Under the pieces are notes generated by a model, which had not been told where the DNA came from, ran no database searches, and saw only the letters and a list, made by a program, of their open reading frames with translations. Below are positions 36,263 to 47,558 of a DNA stretch of 64,000 bases, one piece after another. The DNA comes from Medicago truncatula. Its lineage: Eukaryota; Streptophyta; Magnoliopsida; Fabales; Fabaceae. Each line of letters opens with the position of its first letter. The first letter of the stretch is position 1. The position numbers and the translations under genes are program-made. The stretch is taken from contig NC_053048.1 in assembly GCF_003473485.1 (NCBI RefSeq), positions 40,730,755-40,794,754 of the forward strand. Direction: 5' to 3'.

Positions 36263-37396
36263 AGGGTGAAAATGAGTTAGGTCGGGTTGGACTTTGTAAG
36301 GTTAGGGTTGGGAATAGGCCATGCCGACCTATAGGGGCCTACGACCTGGCCTGCTATGGTCTGACCTGTTTAGTAGAGAGGCACATGCTTAGGCTTTATA
36401 AAAAGCATGTTTAGTTAAATAGGTCAGGCTTAGGCTTCTAGAAAAGTCTATTAAGCCTGATAGGTCGGCCTTCTAATATCTATCTGTTAAAAAGTATTTT
36501 CTTTTATATTAAAATAATTGCATACATTAAAAATAAAAACACATTTTTCTCTATTTATCGTTCCTGTAATAGACTTTGTTGTTACGGACTTTTAAGTAGG
36601 CTTTAATGTTGTTAAAATTTGCTTGAGTGAAATAGGCTTTTAAGTAGGCTTTAAGGCCTGTTTAGCCTATTTAGTAGGTCAAATGAACTATTTGATGGCC
36701 TAAATGTAAAGTAGCCAGGAAGTAGGCTTTCAGGACAGTCCAAGTCAGGCCAAGAAAATCGGCCTATAATAGGTCATAGGCCAGGCTCAGGCTTGTAAAT
36801 TTTTTTGTAGGCCTGACTCAAGCCTATCAAAGCCTGGTCTGGCTTGGCCTATTCCCACGCCTATCTAGCATACTTTAAGAGTTATATGTTTGAGTCTGAC
36901 CTATTACTCGTCATAAGCTCATTTTTAAGATTTGTATGATGAAGCCTGAAAGCCTATTTAAAAACTTATTTTATATTAAAGCCTAGCAATACCAATAAAC
37001 CTAGTACTAAATAAGTCAAAACTTATGAAGGTCTAAAACGCATGAATAAATCTGTTACTAGATAACAAAATCTTATGAAGGTCTAATTAGTAATCATAGC
37101 AATGTATATGCTACTAAATAAACAAATCATATAAAAACTTGAGTTTATGAAAAAAAACTTTAACAATAACAATGATGGAAGATATATTGTATATAAAAAG
37201 TTTAATAGGCCGACCTGACATGCTTAATAAACTTTTTTTTTTTTTTTTGTAAACCTTAGTTTGACCTATTTAATTACATAGGCTTTATAAAAACTTGACC
37301 CTAACCTTTTTATTATACGAGTTCGGTCGAGATATGCTTTAAATATGTTAGATCGTAGGCCCCTATTGGACAGCCTGACCTGTTCTCATCCCTATC
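36263..37396. mobile_element. hAT-like nonautonomous element, possibly nested
   Basis: The outer ends AGGGTGAAAATGAGTTAGGTC and GACCTGTTCTCATCCCT are roughly inverse. CATAACTA (36255) and TATAACTA (37397) flank them as a 7-of-8 target duplication. An inner pair, GGGAATAGGCC at 36310 and GGCCTATTCCCACGCC at 36846, may mark a second element. The interior is full of GGCCTA / TAGGCC / AAGCC motifs on both strands. Confidence 0.7.
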
Positions 37397-37853
37397 TATA
37401 ACTATTACTTGAATTTTTTTTCCTACTCAATTAAGTCTTTAATTTTTTTTTATTACAATGATATTAGCATGAAGTTTCAATCTCTATCGAAAAGCTTGTT
37501 GGGACAGACAAGATGGATTCTCCCATCTAAAAGTTGAACCGCGACCATGTATTTAAAATGTTGAAATCCCTTGCCACTCATATCAATTGGGTGATAGTTT
37601 TTAATTTTAACACCAAAATTGGGTGATTAATTTTGATAAACAAAGTTAGTCCACAATCTGACATGTAAAGTAAAAAATGATTTTGTCAACATACATACGT
37701 AATACGTATGCAATGCATGAAGACCAAGTTGTCGAGTAAACCAAACACATCACGTTTATAACCCAAACTCTTTCCCCCTTTATTTATGCATTTCTCTTCT
37801 TTTCATGTAAATACACACCATAAGTCCATAACCATATCACAGCCTCTCGGAAA

Positions 37854-40800
37854 ATGGAAAGAGATCTAAAACAGAATCTACTACTTAAAAAACCAGAAGA
37901 AGAAAATGAACAAGAAGAGTTATCATTAGGGAAAAGGGTTTGGAATGAAACAAAGCTTATGTGGGTGGTTGCAGCACCAGCTATATTCACAAGATTTTCA
38001 ACTTTTGGTATTCAAATTATTAGTCAAGCTTTTGTTGGTCATATTGGTTCAAGAGAACTCGCTGCTTTTGCTCTTGTTTTCACTGTTCTTATTAGGTTCG
38101 CCAATGGTATTCTCGTGAGTACTTCATTTTCTCATCATTTTTCAACTTTTTTCTTTGACCCTTTTTTTAATAATATAATAATAACCACGTTGAACTTGCT
38201 TGTCTTGTCTTGTGTTACCTGAAAACTATGTAATTATGTTCATGTTTCTCCTTGTCTCTCAAAATCTATCAAAAACAAATTCAGACACTAGACACAACAA
38301 AATACCGACAGTCATTGAAAAAATGACACTTCATATATATCAGAAGATGACGCGTGCCTGACACTGAAACACGCTTAATATGAGAAGTGTCTGTGATTCA
38401 TTGCTCAAAACTTGTTAGTTTTAAGGAAGGTGTTCTGTTTTTTCTTTTTTGGTATAGATACTAGTACTTCTCTGTTTCTACAAATAAAAGTTCAAAAAAA
38501 GTGTTACCCTTTTTCACTTTAGTTTTTAGAGTGGTGATTCTAGAGATTAGTTATATGGGGTTTTGATGACTTTGTAGGAGAAAGCTTTATTTCAATGATT
38601 ATGATTATGGTGTACTATATTATTAAAGGTTGCAGCTTTTGCACTTTTTCTATTAAAACATTTAAAATGTTGTCACTTTGTTGGTTTGTGAACACTTTCC
38701 ATTGTATATTTTTGTTTAAGGGCACTTGTTAAGGATTTAAAATTGAAAACAATTGAAATCTTTCATGTAGAAAAAGTTGTCTTTGGATGTTTCAATGTGT
38801 TGCATACACAAATTCCAAGATAAATTTTCCATTTTAAAAGAATCATGGAGATATTGTTAAATCATCCATACACCTATTTTGAAAGAACTATGAACAGAAA
38901 AATATCTGTCATTTAACAGTTTTGAGAAGAAATGATTACAATTTCCCCTCATACTCTATGCAGCACTTACACATATTGAAGACGTGTGTGGTTTTCGACA
39001 CTGACGCGACATTCGAAGCAATATTGTGTCCAGTGTCGATGTTTCATAGAACATACTGACATAGTTTAATTGTTTGTAAAATGAAAATTGTAGTTGGGAA
39101 TGGCGACTGCGTTGTCAACCCTTTGTGGACAAGCATATGGTGCAAAAGAATATGGAATGATGGGAGTATATCTTCAAAGATCATGGATAGTTTTATTCCT
39201 AACTGCACTTGTTCTTCTTCCTGTGTTTGTCTTCACAACCCCGATTTTGACACTCTTAGGCCAAGATGAAAGCATATCAGAAGTTGCAGGAAGCATTTCT
39301 CTTTGGTCAATTCCTATTATGTTTGCTTTTATTGTCTCATTCACTTGCCAAACATTCCTTCAATCACAAAGCAAGAACACCATCATTGCATTCTTGGCAG
39401 CTTTTTCCATAATCATTCATGCATTCCTCTCTTGGCTTTTGACAATGAAATATCAATTTGGGATTGCTGGTGCAATGATTTCAACTATTTTGGCATATTG
39501 GATTCCCAACATTGGTCAACTCATATTTGTTACTTGTGGTTGGTGTCCTGAAACTTGGAATGGTTTCTCATTTTTAGCATTCAAAGACCTTTGGCCTGTT
39601 GTCAAACTTTCCCTTTCAGCCGGCGCAATGTTGTGGTGAGTTCTTTGCAAATACAATTACTGACGAGTTGATTTGAATTTCATTTGATGCATGTTTGAAT
39701 TAAGGATGAGTTAATCACAGTGGCATCGTAGTTTTGTTGAAGCTCATAAGTGTAGCTTTTGTCAAAATCACGGCGATACAATGTGATTATTTCAAACTAA
39801 TCATCAATCTAACAGATGCATCATGCACTCAATCAATGAGCTTACTATTATGTCCTTTATGGATAACATATTTTTTGTGTGAACAAATATATATGCCGTG
39901 CTAACTTGAACGAATCTGTTTATATTATGCAGTCTTGAGCTATGGTACAACACAATATTGGTTCTTTTGACAGGGAACATGAAAAATGCAGAGGTTGAAA
40001 TTGATGCACTATCTATATGGTAATGCTTCTGTTCAGTAACACTTTTATTAAAATTTATGTATTCTGTTTCTACTTTATGTTATTTGTTTTTGTATTGCCT
40101 TGTGATGTATAAAAGACTTTTTTCACTTGGCTTGCTAAAAGATCAAATGTTATTATTAACAGTCTCAACATCAATGGATGGGAAATGATGATATCACTTG
40201 GTTTCATGGCTGCAGCAAGGTAACAACATTGTTCCAATCCCCTATCTATCCATCCTTTTTCATGTTATATGCTTACTTACCACTGAAAATTTACTTTTAC
40301 TTATTGTGTAGCGTTCGAGTATCAAATGAGCTTGGTAAAGGAAGCGCGAAAGCCGCGAAGTTCTCGATCGTTGTGACAGTGCTTACGTCGTTGGCGATCG
40401 GATCCTTTCTGTTTTTGTTTTTCTTATTTTTTAGAGAAAGACTTGCTTACATTTTCACCTCGAATAAAGAGGTGGCCGCAGCTGTCGGAGAATTATCGCC
40501 TTTGTTATCAATCTCTATACTACTAAACAGTGTTCAACCAGTACTCTCAGGTACTAGTAGTTACAATATTTCCTCTTTGTAAGGTGATTTGATGAATTGG
40601 TTCAAGACTTGAATCCTAATGCAAATTAATCTTCAATGATTTGATGAATACGAGAGAAACGAAAACAAAAATGTGATTTCATTTAATTTCAACAGGAGTG
40701 GCTATTGGAGCAGGTTGGCAAAGCACAGTAGCATATGTGAACATAGGTTGTTATTACATCATAGGTATTCCTGTTGGGATTGTTCTTGGTAATATTATCC

Positions 40801-41331
40801 ATTGGCAAGTCAAGGTAGGCTTTTGTCATCCCTCTTGTTTTCAAATTGCACTTATATTACGCAATAAACACTGATGCCATACACGGCATTGACACGTTGG
40901 TCCCGGTTATAAGTTGTGAAAAATTCCAGTATTGAATGTTAATACACGAGTTAATGTCGTGTCAGATACTCACGCACCTTCACCTGAAGTGTCTTCACAT
41001 AAGTTATATATCTGGATGCTTCCTAATTAATTAAACAAACATTTTCAATAGGGAATCTGGATGGGAATGTTGTTTGGAACATTGATTCAAACTATAGTTC
41101 TACTTATAATCACCTACAAAACCAACTGGGATGAGCAGGTATGATGACTTATTTTCCTCGTTAATAACGTCTTAATAACCGACAGTGTATAGTAATTAAA
41201 TTCTTATACATATACATCTAATACGACTAAATCATCCGTTGCAGGTGACTGTAGCTCGTAAGCGTGTAAACAGGTGGTCCAAGGTGGAGAGTACCGATCA
41301 AGAAACAAAAACTAAATTAATCAAAAAATAG
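37854..41331 (+). CDS. MATE/DETOXIFICATION transporter, copy 3, intact
   Basis: Exons 37854-38114, 39094-39635, 39933-40019, 40163-40219, 40312-40550, 40696-40814, 41052-41138 and 41245-41331 total 1479 nt (492 aa), with intron phases identical to copy 2. Helix 1 is VVAAPAIFTRFSTFGIQIIS. Then come [67 protein letters not shown], and TCGWCPETW, which is one residue longer than TKCPDTW of copies 1 and 2. The second bundle has VSNELGKGSAKAAKF, FRERLAYIFTS, GVAIGAGWQS and YKTNWDEQ, and the C-terminus is Lys-rich. CTTTATTTATGC about 75 nt before the ATG may be the TATA region. Exon 5 is noticeably richer in CG dinucleotides than the neighbouring copies. Function is as for the family; the substrate is unknown. 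Confidence 0.93.
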
Positions 41332-42867
41332 TTTTCAGTGTTAACATTGGTGTCTTGTGCTGAGTTATGCAGCTAAGAGGTTGATACATATATAGATAGC
41401 AATAGTATGGTTGGTTATTTTGTTTTCATGTCCTATGTTGCGATGGGTCCATCTTGTGATGTGAACCTAAGTTGAAGGTTCAAAAAGAAAAAATGTGAAT
41501 TCAATTTTTCTTGAAGGTCCTCATCATCTAGTGCTAAGAATTTAATTAATGATATTTGTTTTTGCTTCTTAAGAGATAATCTTTGAGAAATTAATTCCGT
41601 GCACTTATGTTGAAACTTGAAAGCTCCAATTCTGTCCTGGAGTGACAAAAAGAATGAACCCAACATGTCACACAACAAGAAAATTAATTTACATAGAAAC
41701 AAAAAGAATGAACCCAACCTTGATAGGTTGAATGAGTTTGTTCTGATTATTTAACTCTTCTTGAGTAGTAAATTTTCATATGGATTAGGACAATATCAAA
41801 TGAAAAATATATGAGAATATTTATGTACTTCAAAAATATGCATATACCCAGAAAAAGAAAAAAATAGACGTGAAGAATGCATACATTTACAACTCAATCA
41901 TGCACTTTATGAAATTATAGTACCAAGTTAGGAACAAAAGTTGAAAATTCTTTTGGTATATCATTGTTGTACATTTTATCTTGTAACATGTTATGTGGTC
42001 CATTGGGCAGACCATTCATTTATTTTTGGTCCTTTGATTTTCTGTCTACAAAGAAAATTGACTTGTGTCATCATAACTTAGATAAACAGTAACACTCATC
42101 ACTTTATGTGACGATCAAATATAAAATATTAAACTTTTCAAAACGCTTCCCACGGTATAGTGGAAACAAACGTACACAATTGCTTTGGACAATTTATTTT
42201 ACTTTGCCAATACTATGTTTAAGGAAAATATATGAACAAATTTTGTGTAGATTGCATAAATTATCTTGATACAAACATTATTATTCGCATTATTTATTCA
42301 AATTCAAATTTAAACTTTACTAATTCGCATTATCTTGATACAAACTTTTAATATATTTTTTAGAGATTATTATAATTCGTAAAATTCTTATTGAACTCCC
42401 TTGTCATACCCGACGCTCTTCCCATTATACACTTGATTGGATTCTATAACATGAAGTGTTTCTGTCGTTTCATATTATAGAATCGAAAATCATTTTGTAT
42501 ACCCTCCTTCATCCGTCTCCTTTTGTCAAGTCATTTTTTTAAACAAAATTACCCACTTTAAATTCTATTATCTGGAGCTTATTTATAAAATCTTACAAAA
42601 TTACCCACTTTGAATCCGAAGTCATTGTTTTTTAACTTACTTTAGAAAATCTTAAAAAACTAACTTCTTTCAAACACTGTATTGAAGGTTAGTTTTTAAA
42701 TAATGTTTAGGAGAATTTGACAAAACTAATAAGAAAAACATTTCAGATCATTGTTTTATACTATTAAGAAAGTAAAAATAATATATAATGATTTTAAAAA
42801 AATAGATATATACAACATAATTTTAAAATAATACTAGTAATATATAGTGTAACATAAAAGAAACTAC

Positions 42868-43249
42868 AGGGGGTGTATTGGATCATGATTCTAAGGGATT
42901 TTAAAAGATTTTTTTATCATGAAAAAGTCTGGTATTCAATCAAGACTCTTTTCAATTTAAAAAAAGTCTTGTGTTATTCAATCAAGATTATTTGTCATTT
43001 AAAAAAAGTCTTGTGGTATTCAATCAACACTCTTAATCACTTAAAAAAAGTCTAGTGGTATTCAAAATCATTCAAATTTCGAAGGATTGTTTAATAAATC
43101 AGATTTTGATGGATTTTGTGGAATTTTCTAATAAAATTTTAGCATAAAAAAGTCTTTCAAGAAAACATGAGATTTCTTAGGATTGTTTTTTTCTTTTAAG
43201 ATTTTACTATCTCTCCTTCTCCCTTCTCTCTTACTCTCTCTTTTCCTCT

Positions 43250-43280
<31 letters not shown>

Positions 43281-43612
43281 AGCTCTCCCGTAAAAAACCT
43301 CTCTCTCTCTGATTCCTTCACTCTCTCTCTCGCTCTAGCTCTCCCGTAAAAAATAAAATAAAATAAATAAAAGGGTCTTTATTGAGATTTTGTGACAGAG
43401 AGTGTGTTATGATATTTTTTTCAATTATTTCTTAAAATTCATAAAATCTCTTGAAATCCATAAAATCATTTCAAATCCTTTAAAATCTTATGAATTAAAT
43501 CCATTGAAATCCTTAATAGTCTTTTAAAATCATCAAAATCTTGCAAAGTCTTTTAAAATCCTCAAGACTTTTTTAAACAAAAATTGTCCTTTAAAATCCT
43601 AATCCAATAGTA
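42868..43612. mobile_element. Nonautonomous element with an internal tandem array
   Basis: Left end GGGGGTGTATTGGATCATGA and TTCTAAGGGATTTTAAAAG; right end CTTTAAAATCCTAATCCAATAGTACC. Immediately inside the left end, about four 50-55-bp units (AAAAAAAGTCTTGTGGTATT followed by CAATCAA) run from 42920 to 43065. The right half repeats TTTTAAAATC many times in the inverse direction. Confidence 0.7.
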
Positions 43613-44269
43613 CCTGTTTGGTACTGCGTTTGAAACCCTCAAACGTGGATTTACTTTTTAAAACGCGGTTTCACCAAAAAGTTTGGTGTTTGGATACCTG
43701 TAAAAGCAATTCAGTCAACCATGAAAACAGTCCCAAACACAGGTTTATAAGAAGCCACATATTGGAGCTTCTGCGGCAACAGAGAATCGATTCCAGGGTT
43801 TTAATGTTTGATGACATATTTACTTACCATATTACCCTTATCTCTTATTCTCCAATTTCCTACACATCTTTTGCTCCAGTACTTACCATTTTTTCTTCGT
43901 TAATATTAATGTAAAAAAACTTATAAAAGAAAAAACAATAATAAACTTTTCCAATGTGTGCCGACTGCCGCTTGAAGTGTGTTGGTTGTAGGTTGAAGAC
44001 AACAATTGGGCTTTTCTATTATTTAACTCTGGTGGTGTTTATATTATGGGCTTTCTATTATTTATTTTTCTTTTGTTGAGATGATGTTTATTTTATTATC
44101 AGTGTTCCAAAAGTTAAATTAACTTTCTTAAAAAAAATTAATGAAAAAGAAATAAAATAATATTAAAAAAGGGTTATAATTTATATTGAAGTTCAAATTC
44201 ATTTATAATTTTAGATAAGTTGAAATATTTATCTAAAATAAAAACGAAATTTTAGTTAAATATAATTAA

Positions 44270-45080
44270 AAGGGTAATTTGGTCATTTAATGTTCAAAAT
44301 TAATTTTGATTCAAACTATCCAAACAACATCAACTCATAAGAACCACTTTTAAATGAGTGTATTCAAACATAATCAGTTCATATCCAACTCACTTTTAAC
44401 CAAAATCAATTCTTTCAAACTCAATTCTATCAAAATCAATTCTCGCCACCGCCAACCAAACACACACTTAAATCGTTTGGTATGAGTATTGGGTGATCAA
44501 TTTTGAATGTGTGAACATGATATCCGAACTAATAGAAATTAGGTTTTATTGGTTTTGCTCGGTTTAGATCCAAGAATAAAAAAGATTGATCTATTTAATT
44601 GGCTTAGATTATAGGGTTAATAGTGTTTTACTTCCTGTAATATAGGTCATTTTCGATTTTACTCCCGTAAAATATATTTTTTTGAATTTCTCGAGTTGAT
44701 AAGACTGCAACAGTAGCAAAGTTAGTGGCTACTAGTTGATTGTGTTTTTACAGGGGGAAAACCGGAAATGATCTATATTAGAGAGGGTAAAACACTATTA
44801 ACCCTAGATTATATTATCAAGTTTGAGTTCAACGGGTAACGCGTTTGATTTTTTTACACATCTACTTAGTATGTGTTTGGTTTGGCAGCGGTGATAATTG
44901 ATTTTGATAGAATTGAGTTTGAGAAAATTGATTTTGGTTAAAGTGAGTTTGATGTAAATTAATTTATGTTTGGAAACATTCACTTAAAAGTGATTCTTAT
45001 GAGTTGATGTTGTTTGGGTACTTTAAATCAAAATTGATTTTGAACGTGTAATGACCACAATATCCCTTTAATTGTATATT
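44270..45080. repeat. Palindromic element, arms about 210 bp
   Basis: Arm 1 (44270-44475) reads GGGTAATTTGGTCATTTAATG through CATCAACTCATAAGAACCAC to CCAACCAAACACACAC. Arm 2 (about 44870-45080) is its reverse complement: GTATGTGTTTGGTTTGG, GATTCTTATGAGTTGATGTT, then ACCACAATATCCC. The two 'TGTTTGG' ends face the centre. Weaker inverse similarity continues outward (43745-43800 against 45430-45490), so the element may be larger. Confidence 0.7.
44612..44805. mobile_element. MITE between the arms of the palindrome
   Basis: TAGGGTTAATAGTGTTTTAC and GTAAAACACTATTAACCCTA are perfect 20-bp inverted ends. GATTA flanks both sides (44607 and 44806). 194 bp, non-coding. Confidence 0.85.
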
Positions 45081-46079
45081 TTTTAGAGCACCCTTTTAAT
45101 TTTATTTAAAACTAAATATTTCATTTTAGAAAATTATTTCGGCATATCGTAAATGAATTTTTATTGCTTCAAATATTCTTTTTGAAATAATAATTTATAA
45201 GAGTTATAATTAATATATATTTTTTCATCAATTTAATGATTAATAATATAAAAACTAAAGGGTGTAAAAAAACACAATAGTATAATTTTATCCATTGTAA
45301 AAGAAAATGTATAATTTATAATATAACTGATAGCACAGTGCAATATATAGTAGGGACTAGCGATGGTTACATAATAAAGAAATAAAAAAACATGTTCACT
45401 TATAAACAAGGGCATAATTGACAAACAAGATAGAAAATAATTGTTTAATGAGGAGAATCGATTTAGTTGATTCCAGAAGCTACAAATGTGAGCTTCAGGC
45501 AAAATCAAGTTTAGCCTCTAGAATCAATTAATCTTTTTAGAAGCCAAACATATTTTTTAAGATCAAATTTTAATCTTTTTAGAAGCCAAACATATTTTTA
45601 AAGATTAAATTACGTTGAAATGTTGTAAACGTGAGTATTTAAAAATCTATCAGGTAACCAAATAGACACTTATATGAAGGAACTAAAAAACGTGTGTTGG
45701 AGGAGAAGCATTTTTCAAATTCTTCTAAACATTATTTCTATTCACTTAGTTGAAGGTTCAAGGACAAAGGATGTCAAATGAACTCAGTTTGGATGTTTTC
45801 GGATTTTATAATCCGAAAACTCATGAACATTTTTAAAAATTTTATAATGCGCGTGAGAATGTCATAGGGTGAAAAAAGTAATAGTTAAATTATTTTGATT
45901 CAACATTGCTATTTGCTTTGAAAAGAACACGGTGTTCTCAGTCATCCATGTATTATCAGACTACTAAAACATCTAATTAGTATTCACCAATTTTTCTACC
46001 CACACCCCATGTATTTTATGTTACACCTAAATTTATTTAAAATTTTACTTCAATAATACCAAGATTTCCCTTTTCATAT

Positions 46080-46659
46080 ACTCACTCCGTTTTAAAATGA
46101 GTGTCGTTTTAGCCAAAAAATTGTTTTAAAATGAATGTCACTTTAAGTTTCCAATGTACTAATAACTTTTTTTTTTCAATTGTACCCTTCAATTAATACT
46201 ATATAAACTACTTCCAAAATACTACATTCGTCCCTATATATAAGACCCTTTTGCTAAAATCACGGGAATTAAGAAAGTAGATATTTGTATTAAAGTTGTT
46301 TGTAATCAATATTGTTTTTACAATTTTATCCTTAAAAGAGAGAGTTAGTTTATGTTTTCCATATGTTATTTATTGCTGATTGAAGAAAAAAATGTATAAC
46401 AAATAGGGGCTTGTATGTAAAGAAATAATTAATGTACTTGGAAATAGCAAAAGAGTCTTATAAAAAGGGACAAAAAAATTCTCAAAAGGGTCTTATAATT
46501 AGGGACGGAGGTAGTATTATTTTTTTCTTTAATGAAAAACAAATCAATAGTTGATTAGGATAATTTGGTAAAATAACATTTATCTTTCTTTTAATTAATG
46601 GATTTCTTAATATATGTGTAAAAACCTTAAATGCCATTCATTTTGAAATGGAAGGGGTA
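46080..46659. mobile_element. Nested Stowaway-like MITEs
   Basis: Outer pair: ACTCACTCCGTTTTAAAATG (46080) and CATTTTGAAATGGAAGGGGT near 46639. Inner pair: TACTACATTCGTCCCTATAT (46219) with AAGACCCTTTT, and AAAAGGGTCTTATAATTAGG with GACGGAGGTAGTA (ending 46516). The inner element is complete and separates the outer element's halves, so it inserted later. Confidence 0.75.
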
Positions 46660-47558
46660 ATTTTTTTATAACCTTGATCTCATTCATTATTATTCTAAAA
46701 TTTCATCCGCTTACACCCACAAACAATCATAGATGTTCAATCAATCTCTATAAAAGATTAAAGAGTGAATCAAAACATCTTCCATCCATATTCTATTGCA
46801 TATAAGTACGTTTTTTTCTTTCTTTCAATGATGTTAGAGTTTCTATTTTTTTCTTGTTGTTCAACGTTGATATGTTATGAACTCTACAACGACAGTTATT
46901 TGAAGTAACTTACTTAAACTCAGTTTACATGCACATACTTAAAGTAAGATCACGTAAAATCATTAAACAAGGTTGAAGAGTTTAAAGCAAAATTTAACTT
47001 TTATTATGTACACTTAAACGCAATTTACATGACCTGCTTAAACTGAGTTTAAGATTAAATTACAGTAGAATCAAGTCTTCTCCATCGTTAAAACAAGTCC
47101 TCTTTTCCTCTAGGTTTCGTTTCACCCAATTTCAATTACAGTATAATCAAGTCTTCTCCGTCGAAGGAAGAAATTTTGCTTTGAGAAGTATGGTTTTCGA
47201 ATAGGTGTTTTCTAGATTTTGAAAGAAGAAAGAAGGAAGAGGTGTTAATTTTTTGGGTTAATTTAAAAAATTTAATATAATTTAAGGGTAATTATGTTAA
47301 CCTTTCCGTTTTATGTAATTGCTACCTTTATCTGATCACCACTAAAATGAGAAAACATTAACGTGCATGTGATAAATACGACGAAATGCTTTAAATGTCA
47401 CAACAACCATTTTCTACTTGAAGTTTTAAGAATAACGACTCGCGTTATTTATACATATATCTTACCATAAATTTTCTTATGCTTATTCTCATTCTTATTA
47501 CAATCAATCAATCAAGCTACATGTTTATTGAAAAATAAAATAAGAAGGAAAATTCAAT

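Larger units (their letters stand above)
30400..37850. other. Repeat-rich intergenic region between MATE copies 2 and 3
   Basis: No credible gene. It contains tRNA-derived SINEs, a MITE, a tandem array and a hAT-like element (listed separately). It also has the GTGGCGGAGCCAGG transposon terminus at 31517, CTCCCTCC-type MITE ends at 34914, 35750 and 36011, and a pure A tract near 30649-30681. Confidence 0.6.
41400..47558. other. Repeat-rich intergenic region between MATE copies 3 and 4
   Basis: No credible gene. It holds an internally repeated element, a broken palindrome with a MITE in its centre, and nested Stowaway-like elements (listed separately). A (CT)n tract lies at 43253-43282. Confidence 0.6.

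Noticed and set aside
42920..43065. Regular repeats that could suggest a CRISPR array
   Set aside because: The units are directly contiguous without unique spacers and lie at a plant transposon end in nuclear DNA.
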